A stretch of 64,000 nucleotides of DNA from Shinisaurus crocodilurus (GCA_021292165.1 CM037877.1:297864726-297928725); one strand, 5' to 3'; numbered from the stretch's first letter, positions 22,433 through 36,218 are shown. The notes: generated by a model not told the origin, from the sequence alone. Made by a program: numbers and translations.

Positions 22433-22527
22433 ATATAGAGAGAGATTTAAATGGCTCTGGTGGTGCAAATTCCGGTGCAAATACAGGACATGATCCCCAC
22501 AGTACTGGGAGGCTGTGACGGAGAGAA

Positions 22528-22985
22528 TGGGCTGTGTTCAGACAACACGATAACCCCCACTCAAGGGTTGAGTGTGGGTTGTCATTGACCCATGGGTCCT
22601 TGTGTTGTCTGAACCCAACCAAGATAACAAACCATGGGGAGCAAGCCACAGTTCACGACCCAACAACAAGCCATGGGTTCTCTGCATGGGTTGTTCGTGG
22701 TTAACAAACCATGGTTTGTTATCTCGGCTGGGTTCAGACAGCCTGATAACCCACGCTTCAATCACAACCCACACTCAACCCTTGAGTGTGGGTTACTGTG
22801 TTTCCCAAACCCAGTCAGCAACAAACTATGGGTTCTCTTCGTGGGTTGTTCATTGTTAACAAGCCATGATTTGTTATCTCGCCTGGGTTCAGACAACACA
22901 ATAACCCCATGTTTCAGCAACAACCCACAGTTCAACGACAACCCACACCCAACCCTTGAGTGTGGGTTACGGTGTTGAACCCAGT
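22528..22985. mobile_element. Fold-back element cluster (TCTGAACCCAG family)
   Basis: Alternating direct and inverted copies of TTCAGACAACACGATAACCC, AACCCTTGAGTGTGGGTT and ACAAACCATGG motifs. Related copies are at 37110-37321 (with a short continuation at 39430-39455) and 60215-60505. No protein is encoded. Confidence 0.65.
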
Positions 22986-23734
22986 CAATGGCTTACAACA
23001 GCCCTGCAATGTAGTCCACTGTTCATATTGCATGTCGAGCGGCGTCTAGGATGGGCTTTCAGCCAAAGGTTCCCTGCCACCGCCCACCCCCAGAAAACAT
23101 TCCTCAGACTGTCGCAAAGGCCAGCCTAGTTCAATTGCACCTCCTACCTCCAGGCCTCCTCCCAGGCTCAACCCAAGCACCCAGTGGCATGCCGGAATGT
23201 CATGCTTTGTTGACTTGCATGCAGATGACTTGCTCTTTTGGTAAATGTTTAAAAGGACACTTGCAGCATGAAATAGGAGGATCTGAGCTAGAAAGAGCAG
23301 GAACGCTTGTCCTTGCGGCCATCTTTGTTGGGGTTGGAAAACTACACTGTTGCCCAGTTGCAGCTATGCTGACGTCTTGGGCTCCTCCATGGTTTCCCAC
23401 CCTCGGAAGTGTCACCACCAGATTATTTTACAAAATAAAAAGTGTAAAACACACACACCCTGCCTAATTTCTGAGTTGGCCTGGAAGTTCCTTGTGGCTC
23501 TTCGCTCGCTGCAAAAGTTCAAGGTGTCTGCATGCCAGTCAAGCGATGGTGGGGTTTGGGGGCTGGAAATCCAAACAAGGCTCAGCCCCCCCCCCCCCAC
23601 CTCTAAATAGTGTATGACACCACAGGGCCGTTGAGCTGGAAAGGAGATGCGGGGAATACCAAAAGTCACCAACTGAAAGTAACCAGATTATACATCTCCT
23701 CTGTAGTTAAAAAGCGGGGGGGGGGGGATTAAGG

Positions 23735-23940
23735 TGTAATCGTATGCAAATTTAGATGGGAAAAAAGGCCTAGAACTCCCAGCATGCCCCAGCCAGGTCA
23801 TATTCTGGTGCCTACATATCCAAGTAGGTCATATTCTGATGCCTATATTCCTAAAGAGTGAGCGAGGGTACGTCCAAGAGCATGCTGGGAGTTGTAGGCC
23901 TTTCTTCCGTCTAAACTTGCATAGGATTGCAACCTTATAT
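23735..23940. mobile_element. Fold-back element (GCAATCCTATGCA family) with duplicated loop
   Basis: The arms are TCGTATGCAAATTTAGATGG and the inverse at 23905-23930. The loop holds a near-duplicate GGTCATATTCTGGTGCCTA / GGTCATATTCTGATGCCTA. Confidence 0.65.
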
Positions 23941-24112
23941 ATAATCAAGGGAGAAGAACTCTGATCTTCCAAAAATCCCAACTCCCGTGCAACAACTGTA
24001 CGGAAATGGTTCACTTATGTGTACAATATTACCATGGTTATAACTTACAATGCAGCATTTTAAGCACCGTCGAACAACAAACCACTGGGATCTCTAGTTT
24101 AAAACAATTTCA

Positions 24113-24232
24113 AGGGTGCAATCCTAGGCATGTTTAGACAGAAAAAAAGTCCCACAACTCCCAGCATTCCCCAGGGGAATGCTGGGAGTTGTGGGACTTT
24201 TTTTCTGTCTAAACATGTCTAGGATTGAGCCC
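24113..24232. mobile_element. Fold-back element (GCAATCCTATGCA family)
   Basis: A 120-bp near-perfect palindrome: GGGTGCAATCCTAGGCATGT to its inverse, with CAACTCCCAGCATTCCCC arms. Confidence 0.8.
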
Positions 24233-24714
24233 GAAATCTCTCCGCTTGAGGGGCCCCAGAGAGCCATGTACCAGGGGTCAGCTGTAGATCAAATAATCCC
24301 CATTCCCATCTTTTCAGCTTTTGACCTCCGCGGGGTCTTTTGTATTGCATCTGTAAGCTATTTCACAACTCTGGGGCATGACTTGCATGCATGACTGATC
24401 CCCGTCATATCAAATGATACATCTGTCGTGCATGCATCCGATCAAAACCCGGTCGCATTCACACACACATGCCCCATTTCATGAAGGAGTGGCCACCCCC
24501 AAGTACATTTTGCCACAAACTAAAAGAAAGAAAGAAAGAAAGAGAATGCAACGCTGACCATGCAGGTCAGTCCCGCTAGCATCGCAAGTGAAGATGAACC
24601 GTTTGGTGCTGTTTCTTTCAGCAGTTGAGTTGAGTGGAGAATTGAGCAGATTGCCTATGACAGGCGCAGTGGTGTAGCGGAACCAGGGCTTCTCACGGAC
24701 ACAGCACCAGCGCC

Positions 24715-26340
24715 TTTTATTTATTTATTTATTTAAATTTTTTATTTTTCACATCTTACAACTACTAATGAATACAACAACAACAAAAAATACAACATAA
24801 ACATTGTGCACACACACACCCCTACCTCTTAGGACCAAGCTATATTTCTCACCCCAATTTTTATTTTTTTTTGTATATATACAAGATATTATTCTATATT
24901 CCAAAAATATAACAAATCTTGACAAGGTTTGTTCCCCCTCCCCTTTACCAACACATAATCCAAAAATTTGCCCCAAATGTTCACAAAGGTGTCTTTCTCC
25001 AATTGTCCTTTTTGACACTTAATATTACAAGTTAATTTATCATTTAATGCGATATCCCATACCTCTACATACCATTCATTAATTGAAAACACATGTTGAA
25101 CCTTCCAATTCCTAGCTCTCATTAATTTTGCTGCTGTTAACAAATTCACAATCAATTCTTTTGTATTTTTTAAACAAACTAACTTTTCTGTAATTGTTAA
25201 CAATGCTAATTTTGGGCAGACTTCTAATTCCATTCCAATTATTTCTGATATTTCTGCGAACACTTTCTGCCAAAATTCCAGAACATTTTTACAGCTCCAC
25301 CACATGTGGGCATACGTACCTTTTACATTACATCCTCTCCAACACAATGCGGAGCAATTTTTATCTATCCGATTTAATCTTACTGGAGTTAAATACCATC
25401 TCCATACCACTTTATAAAAATTCTCTTTTATCCTAGTTGACATAACTCTTACAATACGTCTATCCCAAATATTTTTCCAACTTTGTTTCGATATTTCCTC
25501 ATCAAATTCATTATCCCATAACACTTTAAGAGAATCTTTATGCTCTTCTTCTTTTTGTAACATCGTATATAAAGCCTTTGTTGTGCCTCTTGTTGAAACA
25601 TTACCTTCTATAGCTTCTCTAGTCAAAACTATCTTTTCAAAATTGGTTAGTTCTCTTTCGCTGTCCATTCTTGTCCTCCACTTCTTTAACCACAATTCCA
25701 ATTGCATTGAATTTAACCATGATATTCTCTCTCTTCCTACTATTTCTATTATATGTTCTCTAGTCTTCAATTTTTCCACCCAATCCATTAATTTAATCAC
25801 CTTTTTTCTCCTTAATATAGCTTCTAGATGTCTTACATTTTCTAGAAAGTCCTCCATGACCACTACCGGAGTTAACGGGGATACCTCTGGTGTAAAAATT
25901 TTCCTCGTGCTATTCCAACTCTTTAATATACTCCTCAAAAAGGGATTTTCTAGTCCTTTTATAATATTATTTATATTTTTCTTAAATAATATATTCACCA
26001 TCATGTTTCCTAATTCTCGTGATTCTAATTCCAACCACATTTTGTCTTTCCCTGCTATAATGTCCAAAATATGTCTTACTTGGTTGGCTAAATAATACCA
26101 CTTTATATTAGGAAGACCTAAACCAGCTATTTTTTGTGCTTTATACCAACTATATTTATTAATCCTTGATCTTTTCCTTCCATTACAATATTCATTAATA
26201 ATTGATTGCCAATCTTTAATTTCTTTTTCTGTAATCTTTACTGGTAACATCCTAAACAAAAAGTTTATTTTAGGCAATATCTTCATTTTTACCAACGCTA
26301 TTCTACCAAACCAAGAAAGTCCAATTTTTTTTACCGGCGC
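24715..26340 (-). mobile_element. L1 LINE, 5'-truncated, intact 3' ORF2
   Basis: The minus strand has a 468-codon open frame beginning VKMKILPKINFLF, which is the post-RT C-terminal part of L1 ORF2 (GLGLPNIKWYYLANQ, LCWRGCNVKGTYAHMWWSC). It ends in an AT-rich 3' UTR. The uninterrupted frame suggests a recent insertion. Confidence 0.88.
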
Positions 26341-26391
26341 TTTTTTTTATTAGCTGAGGTCACCCAAACCCCCCTCAGAATTCCCTGTTCC

Positions 26392-26563
26392 CACATACAG
26401 GCCTGTGGCTCACGCTGGCTCAGCTTGTCTGAGCGTGGAAAGCTAAGCCGGGTCAGGCCTGGTTATTACTTGGATGGGAGACCCCTCCTCTAGTTTCCTG
26501 CATTGAGCAGGGGGTTGGACTCGATGGCCTTGTAGGCCCCTTCCAACTCTATGAAATCTGTAT
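26392..26563 (+). mobile_element. 5S rRNA-derived SINE with CR1-type tail
   Basis: ACAGGCCTGTGGCTCACGCT head, TACTTGGATGGGAGACCCC box and TCGATGGCCTTGTAGGCCCC tail. It immediately follows the L1. Confidence 0.88.
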
Positions 26564-26649
26564 ACATGCAGGCTTACAAACATAAACAAATGAACTCAAT
26601 GGTAAATATGATGTGCTATCATTCCTAAATAAATAAGAACCAGACGTGA

Positions 26650-28075
26650 TTCGACCTTGGAGGTCTTCTTCCGTGGCACGGATTATTTGGATCCGTGCCA
26701 GTCGGGCTTCAGGTCTGGACATGGGACGGAGACAGCCTTGGTCGCCTTGGTGGATGATATGAGGAGGGCTTTGGATAGGGGCGAATGCTCCTTTCTAGTC
26801 CTCCTCGATCTCTCAGCGGCTTTTGATACTGTTGACCACGGTATCCTCCTGGACCGTCTGGAGGGGTTGGGCTTGGGAGGCACTGTATTGCAGTGGTTCC
26901 GGTCCTTCCTCTCTGGAAGGTATCAGAGGGTAGTTCTCGGGGAGGAGGCTTCGGACCCTCGGCTGCTCACTTGTGGAGTGCCGCAGGGTTCCATCCTCTC
27001 CCCGATGTTATTCAACATCTACCTCAAGCCGCTGGGAGCTATCATCAGGAGGTTTGGGGTGCAGTGTCATCAGTATGCGGATGACACACAGCTCTACCTC
27101 TGTTTCAAGTCCTCACCGAGGTTGGCCGTTGAGACCCTGTCCAAGTGCCTGGAGTCAGTGGCTGGCTGGATGGGAAGGAACATGCTGAAACTGAACCCCG
27201 ACAAGACCGAGGTACTTCTGGTGGGGGACAAGGGAAGGTTAGGGGATGTTGACCTGGTGCTGAATGGGGTACATCTACCCCTGAAGGACCAGGTCCGCAG
27301 CTTGGGGGTCATTCTAGACTCCCAGCTGTCCATGGAGGCTCAGGTGGCAGCTGTGAGCCGGGCGGCGCGGCGCTGTATCAACTCCATCTGATACGGCAGC
27401 TGCGCCCCTACCTTCCTAATCACCTGCTCCCATCAGTGGTTCATGCCTTGGTCTCCTCTCGCCTAGACTACTGTAATGCGCTCTACGTGGGGTTACCCTT
27501 GAAGACGGTCCAGAAGCTTCAGCTGGTACAGAACGCGGCGGCTCGCCTGATTAAGGGCAGCCGCCGGCGTGATCACATCACGCCAGTGCTTAATGAGTTG
27601 CACTGGCTACCAGTTGCTTGCCGAGCCGAATTCAAGGTGTTGGTTTTGACCTTTAAAACCCTACACGGCTCCGGCCCAGCTTATCTCAAGGAGCGCCTCC
27701 AGCAACATCAAGTAGGCCGCTCAACAAGGTCTGCCACGGACGGCCTTCTCCTTATCCCATCAGCCAGAGCAGCCAGGCTGGTGGGGACTAGGAAGAGGGC
27801 CTTCTCTGTGGCGGCCCCCACATTATGGAACTCCCTCCCTAGTGACCTTCGCCATGCCCCCTCCGTGATGAGCTTCCGCCGTGCATTAAAAACATGGCTG
27901 TTCAGGCGGGAATATGGGGTGGGCTAGGTTTTTAATGAGAATTTTTTATATTGTTTTAATTATTATGTTTTATTGTGTTTTATTGTATTTTAATTGTACA
28001 TCGCCCAGGGTGGCCGGGTGACCGGCCAGATGGGCGATTGATAAATATAATAAATAAATAAATAAATAAATAAAT
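26650..28075 (+). mobile_element. L2-type LINE, 5'-truncated, RT to 3' tail
   Basis: It encodes RT motifs: LLDLSAAFDTVDHGILL, CGVPQGSILSPMLFNIY and YADDTQLY (catalytic YADD). The C-terminal [18 protein letters not shown] segment follows. One frame change near 27390 separates two long open frames (244 and 163 codons). It ends in (AAAT)n. It is nearly identical to the fragments at 12979 and 34455. Confidence 0.92.
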
Positions 28076-28207
28076 ATTATGAAGCAAAACAGGGCCCGAG
28101 GCTTCCCACAGATGTTTAGTTTTGGTGCGGGCAGGGCACTGTTGGGATCTTACACCCGGATGATTCAAAATGCTGCTAAAGACACACAGGAAGTCACCCT
28201 GGTGGAG

Positions 28208-28378
28208 AACAGCAAGCTGGTGGCTCAGCTTGTCTGAGCGTGGAAAACTAAGCGGGGTCAGGCCTGGTTATTCCTTGGATGGGAGACCCCTCCTCTAGTT
28301 TCCTGCACTGAGCAGGGGGTTGGACTCGATGTCCTTGTAGGCCCCTTCCAACTCTACTGATCTATGAAAGTCTATGAA
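28208..28378 (+). mobile_element. 5S rRNA-derived SINE, head truncated
   Basis: It starts at CTGGTGGCTCAGCTTGTCTG and keeps CTTGGATGGGAGACCCC and the CR1-type tail ending CTATGAAAGTCTATGAAA. Confidence 0.85.
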
Positions 28379-28899
28379 AAGATGAGCTGCAATTTTCACA
28401 GTAGCTGGATGGAGAGGGGGAAAGAATTCTCCCAACAGCTGGGTTCTTCGGACAACACGGTAACCCCTGGCTATTGGGCAATATGGAAAAACGTAACACG
28501 GTTATAGGGTGTGCGCCTGCACTTCAGCCTTGGCTGCTACATCACTGGGCAGGTGCTCCCCCAAGTCCAGAGCACGCCATGCCCCGTGTGGCCCAGGTAG
28601 TCACCTGGGTTGCCCTCAGTCCGGCCTTGCTCATGACAAGGCAGTTTCCAGGAAGGGAAGAGATTGTGCTGCAGCAGGTGGAGGAGGAAGAGTCCCACCA
28701 TCGTGCCAAAGGAAGTTAATATGCACCAGGGGTCAACCCTGGAACCGCCGTGCCCGGATTTGCTGACGAAATAGCGTCATGAAATCCCACTTCCCAAGTG
28801 TCCCTGCCTGGGATACCCTGGGAGGGGTGGAATAAGAGGGTGGGTTGCCATGGCACCCTCCGACCCCTGTTTCTGGGTCAGCTCTCCACTTCTGCGCAG

Positions 28900-29041
28900 T
28901 CCCAGAGGCCTCCCTAAGCGAATAGCTGACCATCAGCGGGTGGGGACGGGGTGCCACCGAGTCGGGGCGGGAGCAGCAAGCCGCCTTTAAATGGACCAGA
29001 GTCCAGAACAGGAGAACAGAGAGGAGGGATCCCGGCCCAGC
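28900..29041 (+). promoter_or_regulatory. SAT2 core promoter
   Basis: A GC-rich stretch with a GGGGCGGG box (about 28965) is followed by TTTAAAT at 28986-28992, 50 bp before the preferred ATG. A TATA-like role for TTTAAAT would put the start site near 29015. This is inferred from sequence only. Confidence 0.4.
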
Positions 29042-32000
29042 ATGAGCTGCATCATCCGTCCGTGGGCCGCAAGGGACCTCGGAGATGTAATGCGGCTTAT
29101 TAAGGTGAGAATTTGTGAGTGTGCGTGTGCAGGAGGGCCGTACGTATCCCAGAACGCAGAGGGGGAAAGGGCTTGCAAGGAATACCGCAAGTCAGACACG
29201 GCGGGGCTGGATTTTGGCTTGCCCTTTTTCTGTGGGCAGGGGTGCTACTTCTCAGGGCCTTCCCCCAACCCCTGGGGGAATATTTCCCCAAGACCAGCCT
29301 TCCCAAACATGGCGCCCACTGGTTGCGTTGGACTACGACTCCCATAATCCCCCGGCCAGATCATCGTAGATCATCGTATGTGAGAGTCTTGCACACGTAT
29401 ATTTCTCTACGTCAGCCTTCCCCAACCTGGCACCGTCCAGATGCGTTGGACTACAACTCCCATAATCCCCAGCCGGCTGGCTGGGGGATTATGGGAGTTG
29501 TAGTCCAACGCATCTGGACGGTGCCAGGTTAAGGACAGCGGTTGTCTTCCGGTGACTTTTTGAAAAGAAAGCATATTTCAGACTTCAGTCCTCCTTAGCT
29601 AAGACTCCCGCCTTGTCTTGGTGGCTTTTAGGGGTTCTCAGATTAGAGTCCAAGTCACCCCAACTTTTTTCGTGAGGAAAGGAGGCTCCCCCGCTCTGGG
29701 GAACTCCCAGCTTGGAATCTCACTCCCTGAGAACCCAGGAGCCCTGGATCCGAGGGGGTGGCGTGACCGTAATATACCGACAATGGCTGAATCTCTTTCA
29801 GGAATCTGCGGCGTTCCACAAAGCTTTGGACCAAGTGAGAATCACCCCAGAAAGTAAGGAACGATTCACACCTGCACTGTTTTGAAATCAAATGGGTTGC
29901 TCTTGAATCGAACCAGCCTTCAAGGAATTACAGTCAAAGCCCGAAGTTCTGGTACACAGTTCTGTCCCTGGGAGGTCTGCCGTCTTACACACACACACAC
30001 ACACACACAAAAGCTCAGTGCCTTTGGCAGCTTTCAGACAGGCAGAAAGTCAATAGGTAAAGCTCTTCCTGACAGTGAGGATCAGCGAGAGGAAAACTTC
30101 GCCCTGGGGTCTCCAACGTGGCGTCTGTGTGCCCATGGACACCTCTCCTGGTGTATCTGATTCTTATCTTATTTCTTAAGACTTCCCCCCCCCCTCAAAT
30201 TAAATTGGGAGGCTGGCCTGCTGCAAAGCAAAGGGCTGCCCCCCCCCCAGCGCCATCTGTGTCTGGCTTCAAATTAGTGGTTTTGTGTTTAGGAGCTTAG
30301 CCCCCCCCCCCCCCGGCCATCTCTGCCTTGTATTTGGGTTCTTCCCCCCCCCTTTTAAAAATTTGTTTATTTGAATTTTAACATATACAGAACAACCAAA
30401 CAACCAACAAAACATCCAATCCATTACAGAACCTGTATTAGATCAGAACAAAGTAACCCCCCCCCCCCAAATCAAAATTTCAAAGGAACAAATCTGGCTG
30501 GGCGCCTTTTCTGGAGTCTTTTTCGTCCATAAAGTAGTCAGTTTTGCAATAGGTGGATATTTGTAAGTTCATTGCATCCAAATGTGCTGGAAGGCTTGAG
30601 GTATTTTTGTTGTAGATGTTCTATATGAAAATTGGACAAAAGGCCACCATTCTGCTTCAAAAGAGTTTGTTTTCTTCTTCCCCCCCCTGCAATTCTCAAT
30701 TTTTGAGTTAATTTTTCAATTAGTGCAATTTCCCATACCACATTATACCAGTGATTAATGGTTAACCCTTTGGCATCTTTCCATCCTCTTGCTATTAATA
30801 GTTTAGCAGCTTGTAATAGAAATCTTATTAGAAATCTTATTAGGTTTTGTATTTGGGTTCTTAGGCAAGTTACTTGTGTTTTCGTCTCACTAGTTTGCCT
30901 TTTGGGACCTTCTGTGCCCATCATCCTCATCCTCATCCTCATCAGAAGAGGAGACTGAGGGGAGATATGATCGCACTCTTCCAGTATTTGAAGGGATGTC
31001 ACACAGAGGAGGGCAAAGATCTCTTCTCGTTCATCCCAGTTTGCAGGACACGGAATAATGGGCTCAAGTTACAGGAACCCAGATTCCACCTAAACATCAG
31101 GAAAAACTTCCTGACTGTCAGAGCAATAAGACAATGGAATCAACTACCTAGGGAGGTGGTGGGCTCTCCCAGTCTGGAGGCATTCAAGGTGCAGCTGGAC
31201 AGATCTGTCAGAGATGCTTTGACCTAGATTCCTGCATTGAGCAGGGGGTTGGACTCGATGGCCTTGTAGGCCCCTTCCAACTCTACTTTTCTATGATTCT
31301 ATGATCATCTACAGTATTTGTATACCGCTCCACATCAAGCAGATTCCTGAGCGGTGAATAATAAAAAGACAAAAACAGATAAAAAGAAACAAAAACAATA
31401 CATTGAAAACAAACTAAAATTACACTGGTGGTTGGAGAGCAGAGAAGGCTTCCCAGAACAAGGAGGTCTTCAGCTGGCGCCGAAAGCAGCACAATGTCAG
31501 AGCCTGCCTGACCTCCAGAGGCAGCAGGGAGTTCCACAGAAATGGAGCCACCACACTGAAGGCCCTTCTCCTGGTGGACTCCAATCGGGCCAAAGGTCCA
31601 TGAGGAACCACCAGGAGCATGCCATCTGACGACCTCAGTGACCGGGCATGTTGGTATGGGAGAAGGTGAGGGTGCGTACAACACTCCCAGAATGTCAAAT
31701 GCGTGCACTGATCCGGAAAGCTTGGGGACCCCACCAGTTTCGTTTCTGCTTGGCCTGCAGCTGCAGAAAGCACAGAGCTCTCATTGTGGGGCGGGCTGTG
31801 TGGTGGTGGGGAGATTAGCAACCCAATTCCCTTCCAGGGAAACCCAGGAGTCCATCCCAACTGCCCCACTTTTCCCCTTCCAGGAGAACCCAGGAGTCGA
31901 AACCCGTGGTTTCCCTCCGCCCGCCCTGGCACACTTTGCTAGAACTCAGATGGGAAGAGAGTGAAGAAGAAAAGCCCGGGCTTGTGCCCTCATCTGAGAG

Positions 32001-35000
32001 TTTAGACCAGTGGCCCACAGAAGGGAGGTGATTGTTCACCTGTCGTGACCTGTGAGGCGATCTATCTTCTGCTGGGTGCTGAGATGCTTGTGAAAAATCC
32101 TAGCACCAAGTGGAACTGGTTGGATCTGAGCCATCAGACGCACCTCGTACGTCCTTTGGCAAGAGTGTGGACTCAGGTTCAATGATCAGTGAACTCATAT
32201 TAGTTATGCCTTCACCGCTGAGAGAGTCCCGTATCTAGGCTTGTAAATATTAACCCTTATTAATGGACCACGAGGTGCCTAGTTTAGAAAAAAAGAGAGA
32301 CCCACAAGACTGATGTCATCCCACCCCTGTTTTAAAGAGACGCCTCCTGTCCTGGAATTCTACAACCACAGAGAACCTAGTCTCTCCCAACCTGGTGCCC
32401 TCCAGATGTATTGGATTACAACTCCCATCATCCACCGGGCATGCTGGCTGGGGAAGATGGGATTGTAGCCCAACACATCTGGAGGGCGCCATGTTGGGGG
32501 AAGGGTGGATGTCCCTTATTTCTCTGCAAAAGGATCCACAGAGTCCGTCGCTGTTTGCAGTTTCGATCTCCGAACAGTACAGAATCAACTGGAAAAGGAA
32601 CAACTGCCTAGTCAGTTTAATGTATTATTTCATATGTCATCTATTTATACATCATAACGATTTATTTGTAGTTCTCAGAGACGATGCGTTTGGGAAAGAG
32701 GCGACCTTTGGGTGCCTGGTAGCTGAGGTGCCCCCGGGGCAAAAGAGCAAAGACGGTAAGGACAAACTGTTGTGGATTTGCGAAGGGGGAGCCTATACTT
32801 AAGCGAATGACAGAAACTTAAAATAGTGCAGAAGATCAGGGACAGAGTTACAAACTGGATTAAATCTCATAATTATTAAAATTATTTTTATTTATTAAGT
32901 CATATGCTGCAGGAAATAAATTTAGCACAGGAAGCAAACACATGCCTATCGTCGATTGATTTAACTTGCACGATGTACATGACTCTGTATTAATTAAAGC
33001 AAAAAATATACCAGTCACAAAACTGGGCTGAATTTGGACTTGGGTGGGTGGGATTCCTATGATCTGTTCATCTGATGGTGGCTTTTGGTCCTACAATCCA
33101 CCCTCCCTCTTCCGCTCCACAGGACACACCATTGTTGGGTACCAGTTCCATTACCTGTCCTACTGTACGTGGGACGGCCCAATTCTCTTTGGCGAAGATC
33201 TCTACGTGGTGCCAGAATTCAGAGGTACTGCTAAGGGAGTCGGGTTCCTCTCTACCTGTGCAAAGTGCATTTGTCTCACCGTTGGGCCCCCAGAGATTAG
33301 CGGAGATTGGTCGATCACCATCAGTGGGACACCAAACTGGGCCTTAGTGAACAGTGAGGAATGTATGTGAGGGCAAACAAAGAACAGGGGGAAGATGCTG
33401 TCCTTCATACACTGTTTGCGGGCTTCCCAGAGGCATTTGCCTGTCCACTGTTGGACACAGAATGCTGGGTTTGATGGTCTGATCCAGCACGCAAGGAAGG
33501 AAGTTCTTATGCCGATAGCCGCCCGGGGCCACTCATTCTGTTAGAAATGCAACATTCCCTGTGTGCTGCTGACATGTCTATCACCCGAGGAATGACCCTA
33601 GTAGGGCGAGAGGGGCAGCCCCCATAACTGTCCAGTATCAGAGGCAACTGGGTTGGCCCCTGCGGGAACAGAACGCTGGACTAGATGGACCCTTGGCCTG
33701 ATCCAGCATGGCTCTTCTTACGTCCTTATGTCCCTCCGTCTACTTGTCTGGCCCCCAACCTTCAAACTGTATGGCAGTGTTCTCCAACCTTGGGTCCCCA
33801 GATGTTTTTGGCCTACAACTCCCAGCATGCCCCAGCCAGCTGGCTGGGGCATGCTGGGAGTTGTAGGCCAAAAACATCTGGGGACCCAAGGTTGGAGAAC
33901 ACTGCTGTATGGAGTGCAAAACTATGCGCTGGTTAGGGAGGACTGCCACTGCCACCTAGTGACTGACGGTGGTTCTGCAGGCTTCAACCGCAGGGGGGCA
34001 CATGACATGTCCATGCGTGAAAAGGCATTAATGCGTTTTTAAAAAAGAATAACCCCGAGGGGCACAGCCCTTGGGTCCCCTTAGTCTGCATATGCCACCG
34101 TTCAGGTGTCTCGCTTTCACGGGCCTGATGCTAATGGCACTGGCTGAGAGATGGGCAGACAGACAGACACACACCCCTCTGTTATTATTATAGATTAGCC
34201 ACCGATTGTCTGACCATTGTCAAATATTGTCAGATATTCCATGATGCCCCAAGAATGCCGCTGTAGAGGTGGCACAGTGCCGGCTCCAGGTTTTTGAGGG
34301 CCCCTCCATGGACCCTCTCCCTCAGGGAGGCGACCTTCTCATCGCCATGGTCACCAGTCCAGCTGCCCTTGCTCCTCTCCTCTTCCTCTTCCTCTTCACG
34401 GTTACCGCTGGCTTGCTTGGCAGGCAGAGAGCTGGTGAGAAGGGAGGCCGTGGCATTTGCCGAGCCGAATTCAAGGTGTTGGTTTTGACCTTTAAAACCC
34501 TACACGGCTCTGGTCCCGTTTATCTCAAGGAGCGCCTCCAGCAACATCAAGTAGGCCGCTCAACGAGATCCGCCACGCACGGCCTTCTCCTTATCCCATC
34601 AGCCAGAGCAGCCAGGCTGGAGGGGACTAGGAAGAGGGCCTTTTCTGTGGCGGCCCCCCAAACGGTGGCACTCTCTCCCCAGTGACCTCCGCCATGCCCC
34701 CTCTTTGATGAGCTTCCGCCGTTCATGGAAGACATGGCTGTTCAGGCGGGAATATGGGGTGGGTTAGGATTTTGCCATTTTATACAGTTTTAAGTGTGTT
34801 TTAATCTGTTTTGTTTTATTGTGTGTTGTGCATCGCCCAGAGTGGCCGGGTACCGGGTGGCCAGATGGGCGATTTAAAAAATAATAATAAATAAATAAAT
34901 AAATAAAAATTACTGCTCCTCACCACCACCACCACCACCACCACCGTGGTCTGGGCCAGAGCGAGAGGCAGGTGAACAAGCCGGTTGCAGTGGTGAAGAG

Positions 35001-35980
35001 GAGGAGAAACTCCAGGGGGCTCTCACCGGTGGGGCCCTGCTGGGGCGTGGACCCTCGGCAGGTGCCCGACCAGTGCCTGCCCTTGACGCCGGCCTCGAAA
35101 TGCCGGCTAACCTTTTAAAAAAAAAAGTCATTATGCTGTCATTTGCTACCCAGAGAAGGAGTAAAAGTTACTTACCTCCTTGCAGAAGTCAGAGGCCTGG
35201 CGAAACTTCTCCGAGTACCCACCTCCTATAACAGCAGGCATCTCGGGTGCTTCCAGATGGGAGTTTATAGTGCAGCCTTCCCTAACCTGGCTGGGCCCTC
35301 CACATGTCTTGGACTGCAACTCTCAGCATGCTGGCTGGGAAGGATGGGAATTGCAGTCCAACACAACTCATGCCTCGTCCCACTCACAGTTTTACGGAGC
35401 ATCCAGACATCGGCTTAATCGTTTAGAAATTGGCCTGTGTTTTCGGGATATGAGCAGACCTCAGTGGCAAAGGACCCCACATGGGGTCTCCCCCAAACCC
35501 CTCTTGCCTGCCGCAGGAAATACCCCCTCCGTGATGAAGCTGGTGGTGCGGACGCTTGTTCTCATTTATAGAAACCGTACCTAACGTCGTTAACTGTTAT
35601 AACAGTTATAACAGAGAGCCAGCGTGGCCTAGTGGTTGGAGTGCTGGACTGGGACTCGGGAGATCCGGGTTCTAGTCCCCGCTCAGCCCATGAAGCTCAC
35701 TGGGTGACTTTGGGCCAGTCACTGACTCTCAGCCTAACCTACTTCACAGGGTTGTTGTGAGGGTAACATGGAGAGGAGGAGGATTATGTAAGCCCCCTTG
35801 GGTTCCTTGAAGGAAAAAAGGCAGGCGGGGCATAAATATAATAAATAAATAAATAAATCATTACATTTAAAAAAGCAAATTCCATTGTTTCACACTAATT
35901 AATTTGTTTCTGTAATTAGCACTAATATCAAACCTGTTGACGACTGAGGTATATTTTTGTTAATCTACTAAAGTGAATTT

Positions 35981-36015
<35 letters not shown>

Positions 36016-36218
36016 GATTATGATTCTTTGCAAATATTTAATTGGAGCAGTCAGTTGCAAATCTTTTTCGACTGGATGCTTCTCCAAACCAAACGTTGAC
36101 AGCGAAAGGTGATTTGTGACAAATTTGTCCTTTTCTCTCTCTCTCTCTCTCTCATTTTCCTGCATAGGCAAAGGCATTGGGACGGGTTTACTGAATAAAG
36201 TGGCAAAGGTGAGACTGG

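Noticed and set aside
22528..22985. Possible CRISPR-like or satellite array
   Set aside because: The repeats are irregular, alternate in orientation and share termini with copies elsewhere, as expected for fold-back transposons.
19115..28990. Search by eye for TP53 exons
   Set aside because: No p53 DNA-binding-domain motif was seen on either strand; everything recognisable there is transposon-derived.
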